Shown one piece after another: positions 40,725-49,524 of a DNA stretch of 64,000 bases. The notes beneath the pieces are model-generated. The model did no database searches and had not been told where the DNA came from. It saw only the letters and a list, made by a program, of their open reading frames with translations. The stretch lies in NCBI RefSeq assembly GCF_000972785.3, contig NZ_CP011253.3:4960001-5024000 (forward strand), in the 5' to 3' direction. Numbering within the stretch: position 1 is the stretch's first letter; each line of letters begins with the position of its first letter. A program made the translations under genes and the position numbers. The stretch is from Pandoraea oxalativorans (GTDB lineage Bacteria > Pseudomonadota > Gammaproteobacteria > Burkholderiales > Burkholderiaceae).

Positions 40725-43505
40725 ATGACGGACTCCTCCTCACCTGAGAACGGCAAACACACGCCCGGGTACGGCGCACCGCCGGTCGTCCATGTCGTTG
40801 ACGTCACGCTGAAGTACGGCCGCAAGACGGTCGCGCTCGATAGCGTCTCCATCGACATCCCGGCGAACTGCATGGTCGGGCTGATCGGGCCGGACGGTGT
40901 CGGCAAATCGACGCTGCTCTCGCTGATCGCCGGCGCACGCGCCGTGCAGACGGGCACCGTCGAAGCGCTGGGTGGCGACATGGCAAGCAAAGCGCACCGC
41001 GACCTCGTCTGCCCACGCATCGCCTACATGCCGCAGGGGTTGGGCAAGAACCTGTATCCGACACTCTCCGTCGAGGAGAACCTGCAATTCTTTGCGCGCC
41101 TGTTCGGTCACGACGCCGCCGAGCGACGCCGCCGCATCGACGATCTCACGCGCAGCACCGGTCTGCGTCCGTTTCTGGATCGTCCGGCGGGCAAGCTCTC
41201 CGGCGGCATGAAGCAGAAGCTCGGTCTGTGCTGCGCGCTGATCCACGATCCCGATCTGCTGATTCTCGACGAGCCGACCACCGGCGTGGACCCGCTCGCC
41301 CGCGCGCAGTTCTGGGATCTGATCGCGCGGATCCGACGCGAACGCCCCGCGATGAGCGTGATCGTCGCGACCGCTTACATGGACGAAGCACAGCGTTTCG
41401 ACTGGCTCGTCGCCATGGACGCAGGCAATGTCCTCGCGACCGGCACACCGACCGAACTGCTCGCCCGCACGCAGCGCGATAACCTCGAAGCCGCCTTCAT
41501 CGATCTGCTGCCGGAAGAGAAGAAACGCGGCTATGAGCCGGTCGTGATCCCACCGCTGCATATCGACGAACACACCGAGATCGCCATCGAAGCCAAAGGG
41601 CTGACGATGCGCTTCGGCGATTTCGTCGCCGTCGATCATGTGGACTTCCGGATTCGTCGCGGGGAGATCTTCGGCTTCCTCGGCTCGAACGGCTGCGGCA
41701 AGTCGACCACGATGAAGATGCTCACGGGTCTGCTGCAAGCAAGCGAAGGACAGGCCTGGCTGTTCGGTCATCAAGTCGACCCGAAGGACATCGACACGCG
41801 CCGTCGCGTGGGCTACATGTCGCAGGCATTCTCGCTCTACACCGAACTGACGGTGCATCAGAACCTCGTGCTGCATGCACGACTGTTCCACGTGCCCGAG
41901 GCCGAAGTCGACGCACGTGTCGACGAAATGGTGCAGCGCTTCGGGCTGGCCGACGTGCTCGACGCGCTGCCCGACAGCATTCCGCTCGGCATGCGTCAGC
42001 GTCTGTCGCTGGCCGTGGCGATGGTGCACAAGCCCGAATTGCTGATCCTCGATGAACCCACGTCCGGCGTGGATCCGGTCGCACGCGACAACTTCTGGCG
42101 TCTGCTCGTGGCGTTGTCCCGCCGCGACCGCGTGACCATCTTCATCTCCACGCACTTCATGAATGAGGCCGACCGCTGCGACCGCATCTCGCTGATGCAC
42201 GCGGGCAAGGTGCTCGTCTCCGATCCGCCCGCGAAGATCACGAAGGACAAAGGCGCGGACACGCTCGAACAGGCGTTCATCGAATATCTGGTGGAGGCCG
42301 GTGGCGGCACCCCGGAGGCCCCCGAGACGCCGAAGACGGAAGTGGCCACCGCTGCGACAGCGCCCCATACCAAGCTCAGGGGCTTCTCGCTCGGCCGCAT
42401 GATCAGCTACCTGTGGCGCGAGACGCTGGAGTTGCAGCGCGATCCGGTGCGCGCCACGCTGGCGCTGGTCGGCTCGCTCGTGCTCATGCTGGTGATGGGG
42501 TACGGCATCAGCATGGACGTCGAAGATCTGCGCTACGCGGTGCTCGACCGCGACCAGACCACGATGAGCCAGAACTACGCGCTCAACATCGCGGGGTCGC
42601 GATACTTCATCGAACAGCCGCCCATTACCGATTACGACGACATGGACCGCCGCCTGCGCGACGGCGAACTGGCGCTGGCCATCGAGATTCCGCCGGGTTT
42701 CGCGCGCGACGTGTCGCGCGGCAAAGCCGTGCAGGTTGGCGCGTGGATCGACGGCGCGATGCCGATGCGTGCCGAAACCGTGCAGGGCTACGTGCAGGGC
42801 ATGCATCAGAACTGGCTGGCCGATCAGTCCTTGCGACGGCTCGGCGTCAAACCGACGGCGTCGCTCGACATCGAGACGCGCTTTCGCTACAACCCCGACG
42901 TCAAAAGTCTTCCGGCGATGGTCCCCGCGGTGATTCCGCTGCTGTTGCTGATGCTCCCTGCGATGCTCACCGCGCTATCCGTAGTGCGCGAGAAGGAACT
43001 CGGCTCGATCCTGAATCTGTACGTGACGCCCGTCACGCGCACCGAATTCCTGATCGGCAAGCAGATTCCGTATGTGGCGCTCGCCATGCTGAACTTCCTG
43101 CTCATGGCGCTCATCGCCGTGACACTCTTCGGCGTGCCCATCAAAGGCAGCTTCCTGACGCTGATGACGGCGGTCTTCATTTTCAACGTGGTCGCCACGG
43201 GTATCGGCCTGCTCGCGTCCACCTTTACCCGCAGTCAGATCGCGGCCCTGTTCTTCACGATGATCGGCACGATGATTCCGGCGATTCAGTTCTCCGGCAT
43301 GCTTACGCCGGTGCCATCGATGGAAGGCTCGGGCCGGTTCATCGGCGAAATCTATCCGGCGACCTACATGCTGATCATCAGTCGCGGCGTCTTCAACAAG
43401 GCGCTCGGCTTCGGTGAGCTTGGCAACGCCTTCTGGCCGATGCTCATCGCGGTGCCCGTGATTCTGGGCGCCACGGTCATGCTGCTCAAGAAACAGGACA
43501 AGTGA
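40725..43505 (+). CDS. ABC transporter with two ATPase domains fused to a permease (YhiH/RbbA-like)
   Basis: 926 aa. ATPase 1 (about 20-260): Walker [10 protein letters not shown], signature [11 protein letters not shown], Walker [14 protein letters not shown]. ATPase 2 (about 285-515): Walker [10 protein letters not shown], Walker [14 protein letters not shown]. Its signature is degenerate ([10 protein letters not shown] instead of LSGGQ), suggesting one nucleotide site is weakened. The C-terminal ABC2 membrane domain (from about 555) has one N-terminal helix, a large periplasmic loop, then five helices. It should export xenobiotics with the adaptor and channel encoded upstream. The stop overlaps the next start by one base (TGATG). 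Confidence 0.93.
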   Translation: MTDSSSPENGKHTPGYGAPPVVHVVDVTLKYGRKTVALDSVSIDIPANCMVGLIGPDGVGKSTLLSLIAGARAVQTGTVEALGGDMASKAHRDLVCPRIAYMPQGLGKNLYPTLSVEENLQFFARLFGHDAAERRRRIDDLTRSTGLRPFLDRPAGKLSGGMKQKLGLCCALIHDPDLLILDEPTTGVDPLARAQFWDLIARIRRERPAMSVIVATAYMDEAQRFDWLVAMDAGNVLATGTPTELLARTQRDNLEAAFIDLLPEEKKRGYEPVVIPPLHIDEHTEIAIEAKGLTMRFGDFVAVDHVDFRIRRGEIFGFLGSNGCGKSTTMKMLTGLLQASEGQAWLFGHQVDPKDIDTRRRVGYMSQAFSLYTELTVHQNLVLHARLFHVPEAEVDARVDEMVQRFGLADVLDALPDSIPLGMRQRLSLAVAMVHKPELLILDEPTSGVDPVARDNFWRLLVALSRRDRVTIFISTHFMNEADRCDRISLMHAGKVLVSDPPAKITKDKGADTLEQAFIEYLVEAGGGTPEAPETPKTEVATAATAPHTKLRGFSLGRMISYLWRETLELQRDPVRATLALVGSLVLMLVMGYGISMDVEDLRYAVLDRDQTTMSQNYALNIAGSRYFIEQPPITDYDDMDRRLRDGELALAIEIPPGFARDVSRGKAVQVGAWIDGAMPMRAETVQGYVQGMHQNWLADQSLRRLGVKPTASLDIETRFRYNPDVKSLPAMVPAVIPLLLLMLPAMLTALSVVREKELGSILNLYVTPVTRTEFLIGKQIPYVALAMLNFLLMALIAVTLFGVPIKGSFLTLMTAVFIFNVVATGIGLLASTFTRSQIAALFFTMIGTMIPAIQFSGMLTPVPSMEGSGRFIGEIYPATYMLIISRGVFNKALGFGELGNAFWPMLIAVPVILGATVMLLKKQDK

Positions 43506-44713
43506 TGGCTAGCCCGAACGCACCGCAAGCCTCTCCCTCCACCGCGCACGACACCAGCGCCACGCCGCCGCGTCGCAAGCATCGGTGGATGCGGCACATC
43601 GCAAACATCTACCGGCTCGGCGTGAAGGAGCTCTGGAGTCTCGTGCGCGACCCGATGATGCTGGTGCTCATCATCTACACGTTCACGGCGTCGGTCTATT
43701 CGTCGGCCACGGCGCAACCCGAGACGTTGCACATGGCCCCCATCGCCATCGTGGACGAAGACGCCTCGCCGCTTTCGCAGCGCATCGTCGCGGCGTTCTA
43801 CCCACCGCAGTTCACCATGCCCCGGATGATTACGGCAGACGCCGTCGACCGGGGCATGGACGAGGGCGCGTACACGTTTGCGCTGAACATTCCGCCGAAC
43901 TTCCAGCGCGACGTGCTGGCGGGGCGCGCCGCCGAAGTGCAGCTCAACGTCGACGCCACGCGCATGAGTCAGGCGTTCTCGGGGAGCGGCTACGTGCAGC
44001 AGATCGTGTCGGCGGAAGTGCGCGAGTTCCTCCAGCGATACCGATCTACGCCGGAACTGCCCGTCGACCTGGCGTTGCGCGTGCGCTTCAATCCGACGCT
44101 GGAGCGGGCGTGGTTCGGCGCGCTGATGCAGATCATCAACAACATCACGATGCTCTCGATCATTCTGACGGGTGCGGCGCTGATCCGGGAGCGCGAGCAC
44201 GGCACCATCGAGCATTTGCTCGTCATGCCGGTGACACCGACCGAGATCATGCTGGCGAAAGTATGGTCGATGGGTCTGGTCGTGCTGATCGCGGCGGCCA
44301 TGTCGCTGTGGCTGATCGTGAGCGGCGCGCTGCACGTGCCGATTGGCGGGTCGGTGGCGTTGTTCCTGCTGGGGGCGACACTGCACCTGTTCGCCACGAC
44401 ATCGATGGGTATCTTTCTCGCGACGCTCGCGCGCTCGATGCCGCAGTTCGGCATGTTGCTGATTCTGGTGCTGCTGCCGCTGCAAATGCTCTCGGGCGGG
44501 AACACGCCGCGCGAAAGCATGCCGAAGCTGGTGCAGGACGTGATGCTGGCCGCGCCCACGACGCACTTCGTCGAACTGGGTCAAGCCATTCTGTTCCGTG
44601 GCGCCGGGATCGGCGTCGTGTGGGTGCAGTTCGCAGCGCTCGCGGTCATCGGCGCGGTGTTCTTCGCCTTCTCGCTGCGACGTTTTCGTCGCACGCTCAG
44701 TTCGATGGCATAA
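43505..44713 (+). CDS. ABC transporter permease (YhhJ-like)
   Basis: 402 aa ABC2-type permease that pairs with the fused transporter. N-terminal cytosolic stretch, first helix at about 55-75 (DPMMLVLIIYTFTASVYS), a ~150-residue periplasmic domain, then five helices in the C-terminal half (IMLAKVWSMGLVVLIAAAMS; FLLGATLHLFATTSMGIFLA; MLLILVLLPLQML). A GTG at 43502 directly precedes the chosen ATG. It overlaps the upstream stop by one base, so coupling is likely. The order OMP-HlyD-ABC-permease matches known YhiI-YhiH-YhhJ pumps. Confidence 0.92.
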   Translation: MASPNAPQASPSTAHDTSATPPRRKHRWMRHIANIYRLGVKELWSLVRDPMMLVLIIYTFTASVYSSATAQPETLHMAPIAIVDEDASPLSQRIVAAFYPPQFTMPRMITADAVDRGMDEGAYTFALNIPPNFQRDVLAGRAAEVQLNVDATRMSQAFSGSGYVQQIVSAEVREFLQRYRSTPELPVDLALRVRFNPTLERAWFGALMQIINNITMLSIILTGAALIREREHGTIEHLLVMPVTPTEIMLAKVWSMGLVVLIAAAMSLWLIVSGALHVPIGGSVALFLLGATLHLFATTSMGIFLATLARSMPQFGMLLILVLLPLQMLSGGNTPRESMPKLVQDVMLAAPTTHFVELGQAILFRGAGIGVVWVQFAALAVIGAVFFAFSLRRFRRTLSSMA

Positions 44714-44794
44714 CGCGGACCGCGAGGGCCCGCCGCCGGTCTCGGACGCGGCGCTTCCCGAACCCCGTCATGCCGGATTTGTGAGGTCATTGCC

Positions 44795-47245
44795 ATGCCC
44801 GCCAAGTCGTCTGCCGCACTGGAACGCCGCTCGTCTCAGCCCTCCCGACGGGCTCGCGCCACATCGTCTGCCGCTCCCGGCGACGCGCCGTGGCTGGCCG
44901 CCAATCCGTGGCTCGCCAATCTGCCGTGGATGTCGGCCGCCGCCGAGTACGCTGTCGACGCGTGGCAGCGCAGCGTGCTGTTTGCCGACGTCATGCGTCA
45001 GCGCGGCAATCAGTACCAGGAGCATCTGGCCGAATCGGCCCCCAACGTGCTCGACTTCGACGCCGAGGTGATCCTCGACGCCCACGCGCTGCCGCGTCCC
45101 TGCAACTATTGCCTGATGCGCATCGTGCCGCCGAAGGACACGCCCACGCTGCCCAATGCGCGCCCGTTCGTCGTCGTCGATCCGCGTGCGGGGCACGGCC
45201 CCGGTATCGGCGGCTTCAAGCCCGACAGCGAGATCGGTGCGGCGTTGCGCGCGGGGCATCCGTGCTATTTCGTCGGCTTCCTGCCCGACCCCGTTCCCGG
45301 ACAAACGGTCGAGGACGTGATGCGCGCCGAAGCGGCGTTTCTCGAGAAGGTCATTTCGATGCATCCGGAAAGCGCGGGCAAGCCTGCGGTCATCGGCAAC
45401 TGTCAGGCCGGATGGCAGATTCTGATGACCGCTGCGATGCGCCCCGAGCTGTTCGGGCCGATCATCGTGGCGGGCGCACCGGTGTCCTATTGGGCCGGGT
45501 GGCGCGGACGCAATCCGATGCGCTACTCCGGCGGTCTGCTCGGCGGCAGTTGGCTCACGGCACTCACGAGCGATCTCGGCGACGGCCGCTTCGACGGCGC
45601 GTGGCTGGTGCAGAACTTCGAAAATCTCGATCCGGCGAACACACTCTGGCGTAAGAAGTACCACCTGTACGCCAACGTCGATACCGAAGCACCGCGCTAT
45701 CTTGGCTTCGAGAAGTACTGGGGCGGGCACGTTTTCCTGAACGCGCAGGAGATGCAATACATCGTCGACAACCTGTTCGTCGGCAACCGGCTCACGAGCG
45801 CGGAGCTGATCACGAGCGACGGCATTCGGCTCGACCTGCGCAACATCCGTTCGCCCATCGTGGTGTTCTGTTCGTACGGCGATAACATCACGCCGCCACC
45901 GCAGGCGCTCGGCTTCGTAACTGACATGTATCGCGACGACGCGGAGGTGCTCAGTCACGATCAGACCATCGTCTACGCCACGCACGACAGCATTGGCCAT
46001 CTCGGCATCTTCGTGTCGGGCAGCACCGGGCGTAAGGAGCATCGCAAGTTCGTCAACAACATCGATCTGATCGACGTGTTGCCCGCGGGCATCTATCAGG
46101 CGCAGATCGCCGACAAGACCGACGACACGCTGCACGGCGAGCTTGCCGAAGGCGATTACGTGATGTCGATTCAGCGTCGCAGCGTGGAGGACGTGCGCGC
46201 CATCGTGCAACCGGATGCGCAAAGCGACCGGCGTTTCGCAGCGGTGGCGCATCTGTCCGACATTCATCTGGGGTTGTATCGCAGTCTCGTGCAGCCGTGG
46301 GTGCGCGCGATGGTGACGCCGACGTCGGCGTACTGGATGCGGCTGCTGCATCCCCTGCGTGTGAGCTACGAGCTGTGGTCAGATCGCAATCCCTTTGCGG
46401 CGCCGTTCGCCGAGAAGGCGGAACGCGTGCGGCAGACGCGTCAGACGGTGTCGCCCGACAATCCGTTCCTCGCGTTCGAAACAGCAGTGTCGACGGCCAT
46501 TGAGGAGTCGCTGAACTTTTACCGCGACATGCGCGACGACGGTTACGAGAAGGCGTTCGAGACGATCTACGGCCAGCCGTGGGTGCAGGCGCTCGCCGGG
46601 CTGCATGGCAGCGACGGTTCGGCCGTGCGGGTGCATCCGGGCACGTCGCCCGAGCATGTGGCGTTCGTGCAGGAAGCGCTGGAACTGCGCCGCCACGAAG
46701 TGCGTGAGGGCGGTGTGCTGGAAGCGGGGATTCGCGCGTTGCTCTGGGTGCACCGTCTGCACGGCGAAGCGGACGAGCGGCAGTTCAATCTTGCGCGCTC
46801 GTTGCCGCGCGGCGACGCCGAGATTTCGATCGAGCGCTTTCGCGAGATCATTCGACGTCAGGCGGGTTTGCTGCGCATGGCCCCGAATGCCGCGATGGAG
46901 GCCATTCCGGGCATGCTCGCGCATGCTTCGCCAACGTCGATCCGGCTGCTGGCGAAGGCCGTGAAGGAACTGAGTTTCGCGGTGCCGCTGGAAGATGGCG
47001 AACAAAACGATCTGGAGCGCGTGCTCGCCGTCTTCGAACGGGCCGCGCAAAAGCGAGAGGCCGACGGGCGCGGGGCAGACAAGACGAGCGTAGCGGCCAA
47101 GCCCCGCGCGACGAGTCGGAAGGCGAACTCACCGGCAACCACGCCTCGCAAACGGACGACTGCCGCGAAGAAGGCCGCCACCAAGACCGCCACGACGGCG
47201 GCCGCCAAAACTACCCGGACGTCGCGAGCGAAGAAGACTGGCTGA
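44795..47245 (+). CDS. DUF3141 (PhaC-like alpha/beta hydrolase) with histone-like C-terminal tail
   Basis: 816 aa. An alpha/beta-hydrolase fold related to poly-hydroxyalkanoate synthases: FVVVDPRAGHGPGIGGFKPD, nucleophile elbow GNCQAGW (Cys203, as the PhaC cysteine), acid region CSYGDNITPPPQ, His in DSIGHLGIF. This is DUF3141, of unproven activity. Residues from about 770 form an Ala/Lys/Thr-rich tail (PRKRTTAAKKAATKTATT) like histone H1 or PhaF/AlgP, likely to bind nucleic acid or granules. It lies 81 bases after the efflux operon and ends convergently, overlapping the sensor kinase gene by 35 bases. Confidence 0.88.
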   Translation: MPAKSSAALERRSSQPSRRARATSSAAPGDAPWLAANPWLANLPWMSAAAEYAVDAWQRSVLFADVMRQRGNQYQEHLAESAPNVLDFDAEVILDAHALPRPCNYCLMRIVPPKDTPTLPNARPFVVVDPRAGHGPGIGGFKPDSEIGAALRAGHPCYFVGFLPDPVPGQTVEDVMRAEAAFLEKVISMHPESAGKPAVIGNCQAGWQILMTAAMRPELFGPIIVAGAPVSYWAGWRGRNPMRYSGGLLGGSWLTALTSDLGDGRFDGAWLVQNFENLDPANTLWRKKYHLYANVDTEAPRYLGFEKYWGGHVFLNAQEMQYIVDNLFVGNRLTSAELITSDGIRLDLRNIRSPIVVFCSYGDNITPPPQALGFVTDMYRDDAEVLSHDQTIVYATHDSIGHLGIFVSGSTGRKEHRKFVNNIDLIDVLPAGIYQAQIADKTDDTLHGELAEGDYVMSIQRRSVEDVRAIVQPDAQSDRRFAAVAHLSDIHLGLYRSLVQPWVRAMVTPTSAYWMRLLHPLRVSYELWSDRNPFAAPFAEKAERVRQTRQTVSPDNPFLAFETAVSTAIEESLNFYRDMRDDGYEKAFETIYGQPWVQALAGLHGSDGSAVRVHPGTSPEHVAFVQEALELRRHEVREGGVLEAGIRALLWVHRLHGEADERQFNLARSLPRGDAEISIERFREIIRRQAGLLRMAPNAAMEAIPGMLAHASPTSIRLLAKAVKELSFAVPLEDGEQNDLERVLAVFERAAQKREADGRGADKTSVAAKPRATSRKANSPATTPRKRTTAAKKAATKTATTAAAKTTRTSRAKKTG

Positions 47246-48692
47246 GCGTCGGCATGGCGGTGACGCGAGACGCATCGCCGCCATGCATACCGTCGCCCGC
47301 AGGCACGAACAATCGCGCCACCAATCCCCCACCCTCGCGCGGCGCGAACTCAAGCGTTGCGTCGAAACGCCTCGCAATCGCCTGCACGATAGAAATGCCC
47401 AACCCGGCACCCTCACCGCGCTGCCGCCCCTGATCGCCGCGCCAGAATCGCTGGCCCAGTCGCGCCGCTTGCGCAGCAGCAAGGCCCGGGCCTCGGTCGC
47501 TGACCTCCACGCAATATCTCCGGTTCAGCGCATCCGCCATCACCGACAACGTGATTTCGCTGCCCTCCGGGGAGTAGCGCGTTGCGTTGTCCAGCAAGTT
47601 TCTTAACGCCGTTGCCAGCATCGAACGCGGCAACACCGATCCCGTGTCTGTCGCTGACATGCTAACGAAGATCCTGCCACTTCGACGACGGACCGGCGCC
47701 CCTTTCCCCTGCTCAGACATAGACCCAACTCGCATTGAAAAGGGGCCCCGATCCGTCTCTCCCATTGCAGTCAAGACCTCCTCGATCACCTCCGTCACCG
47801 ACTCGCATATGTCGTGCTCGTGGATCGGCGCCTCCGTCCTCGCCAATGTCATCAACTGATCCAACGTGTGACCCAGTCGTTTTACGCCCGCGCTCGCCTG
47901 CTGCAACGCCCGCTTCGATGCACTCCCCTGCGTCAACGCCGCCACCTGCAAATGCGTGTCGATTGCCGTCAACGGCGTACGCAACTCGTGCGCCGCGCCA
48001 TCCGTGAACGCCCTCTGACCCGCCAATGTCTGCGCCAATCTGTCCAGCCAGCCATTCAATGCCACTAACACTGGCTTCAGTTCCTTCGGTGCGCTTCCGA
48101 TGTCCACCGGCATGGTGTCGTCAGTGCGCTTGGCGCGCAACGTTGCGCGTAACGTCTCCAGTGGCTTCAGCCCCCTTCCGATGCCGATCCACAACGCAAT
48201 CAAGCCCCCGATGACCGCAATCAGGAACGGAATGCCCGCCGCGCGCAACATGCCATTCGTCAACACAGCCCGTCGCTGGACGAGATCCGCCGTCATCACC
48301 TGATATCCGCCCGCGTCCTGCAACACATAGATGCGCCACTTGCGGCCGTCGATCTCCCTCTTGCTGAAGCCCGTCGGCAACGTCATCGCCGACGTCCTGG
48401 GACTGCCGTCGGTCTGCGCCAGCACCGCCCCCTGCAACGAACGGATTTCGCAGGCGATCCCGTCGCTACCGCTCGCGCGAATGACCTCGCCCCAATCTCT
48501 CGGCTCGGGATGCGGCGAAAATGCCGCGCGCGCCATCAGGCCCGCCACCATGCTGGCCGACATCGCCAGACGCTCGTCGAGCGCTTCGTCAAGGCTCGCG
48601 CGTACACCGCGCATCATCCATCCCGCCGCCGCCATCCACAGGACGATCAGCGCCACGCCAGCAATCAGCACCGCCCTAAGTCGAAGGCTCAT
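47211..48692 (-). CDS. Two-component sensor histidine kinase (QseC/TctE-like)
   Basis: 493 aa. Two membrane helices (about 5-28 and 152-172) enclose a periplasmic sensor of about 120 residues. HisKA with phospho-acceptor His235 in AAHELRTPLTA, N-box LRNLLDNATRYSPEG, G1 SDRGPGLA, G2 GEGAGLGISIVQ. The start at 48692 overlaps the regulator stop (ATGA); longer frames to 48749 lie inside the regulator. The signal is unknown; QseC/PmrB-like kinases sense cations or membrane stress. The 3' end overlaps the convergent DUF3141 gene. Confidence 0.92.
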   Translation of the reverse strand: MSLRLRAVLIAGVALIVLWMAAAGWMMRGVRASLDEALDERLAMSASMVAGLMARAAFSPHPEPRDWGEVIRASGSDGIACEIRSLQGAVLAQTDGSPRTSAMTLPTGFSKREIDGRKWRIYVLQDAGGYQVMTADLVQRRAVLTNGMLRAAGIPFLIAVIGGLIALWIGIGRGLKPLETLRATLRAKRTDDTMPVDIGSAPKELKPVLVALNGWLDRLAQTLAGQRAFTDGAAHELRTPLTAIDTHLQVAALTQGSASKRALQQASAGVKRLGHTLDQLMTLARTEAPIHEHDICESVTEVIEEVLTAMGETDRGPFSMRVGSMSEQGKGAPVRRRSGRIFVSMSATDTGSVLPRSMLATALRNLLDNATRYSPEGSEITLSVMADALNRRYCVEVSDRGPGLAAAQAARLGQRFWRGDQGRQRGEGAGLGISIVQAIARRFDATLEFAPREGGGLVARLFVPAGDGMHGGDASRVTAMPTLSQSSSLATSG

Positions 48693-49354
48693 GACAAGGC
48701 CCATCCCAACCGATATCCCAGGCCGCGCGCAGTCTGGATGACGTCGCAACCCAGCTTGCGACGCACGTTATGTATGTGAACGTTCAACACATTGCTGTTG
48801 ACGCGCTCCGTCATGCCGTAAAGCCGCACGTGCAGCATGTCGGGCGACAACCAGCGCCCCCGGCTGCTCGCCAGATACGCAAGCAAATCGACCTCGCGAC
48901 GCGACAGTTCGACCGGTGCACCGTCGAGCCACGCCAGCCCGCTCGCCGGATCGAGCCGCAAGGGACCCGCCTCGATGATCTGCGCGGCGCGTCCATGCGT
49001 GCGTCGCACCAGCGCATGCAAGCGCGCCGCCAGTTCCCGCAGGTCGAAGGGCTTGCTCATGTAGTCGTCGGCCCCGGCATTCAACCCCGAGATCCGGTGT
49101 TCGACGCCGTCGCGCGCCGTGAGGATCAACACGGGAACGTCCGGTTCGACGGCGCGTACGCTGGCGATCAGGTTCAGACCGTCGCCGTCGGGCAGCCCGA
49201 GATCGAGCACCAGCGCGTCGAAGCGGTTCTCGGCATGCGCCGCCATGGCCGCCTCGCCGCACGCAGTCGCCTCGACGTGTATTCCCAAAGTCGAAAGCCC
49301 CGCAACGATGCCGCTCGCGATCAGCGGATCGTCCTCTACCAGCAGTACTCGCAT
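48689..49354 (-). CDS. OmpR-family response regulator (QseB/TctD-like)
   Basis: 221 aa. Receiver domain with acidic pocket VEDDP (Glu7, Asp8, Asp9), phospho-acceptor Asp51 in LDLGLPDGDG and Lys in YMSKPFDLREL. The C-terminal winged helix (about 130-221) has ELSRREVDLLAYLASS and VNVHIHNVRRKLG-type recognition and wing elements. Transcribed away from dsbD; the shared intergenic region has a candidate binding site. Overlaps the kinase by four bases. Confidence 0.94.
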   Translation of the reverse strand: MRVLLVEDDPLIASGIVAGLSTLGIHVEATACGEAAMAAHAENRFDALVLDLGLPDGDGLNLIASVRAVEPDVPVLILTARDGVEHRISGLNAGADDYMSKPFDLRELAARLHALVRRTHGRAAQIIEAGPLRLDPASGLAWLDGAPVELSRREVDLLAYLASSRGRWLSPDMLHVRLYGMTERVNSNVLNVHIHNVRRKLGCDVIQTARGLGYRLGWALS

Positions 49355-49458
49355 TGATTTACGCCTCTCCCAAGCGTCTCCGACACCGCTTTCGCGCCTC
49401 GTGACATGTTACGTATATCGCGCATCGCGTTGACGCAAGGTGGACGGTGAGATGAGGT

Positions 49459-49475
49459 ATTAACGCTCAGTTAAT
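49459..49475. promoter_or_regulatory. Candidate response-regulator site between the two-component genes and dsbD
   Basis: ATTAAC-GCTCA-GTTAAT is a perfect palindrome. It also contains two TTAA blocks 11 bases apart, the spacing used by PmrA/QseB-type regulators. It lies 104 bases upstream of the regulator start and 49 bases upstream of the dsbD start. Binding is inferred. Confidence 0.45.
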
Positions 49476-49524
49476 CGTCCTGCGCCACGCTCTGTCTCGC
49501 TTCGACCGACCCGAGGAGGACAGA

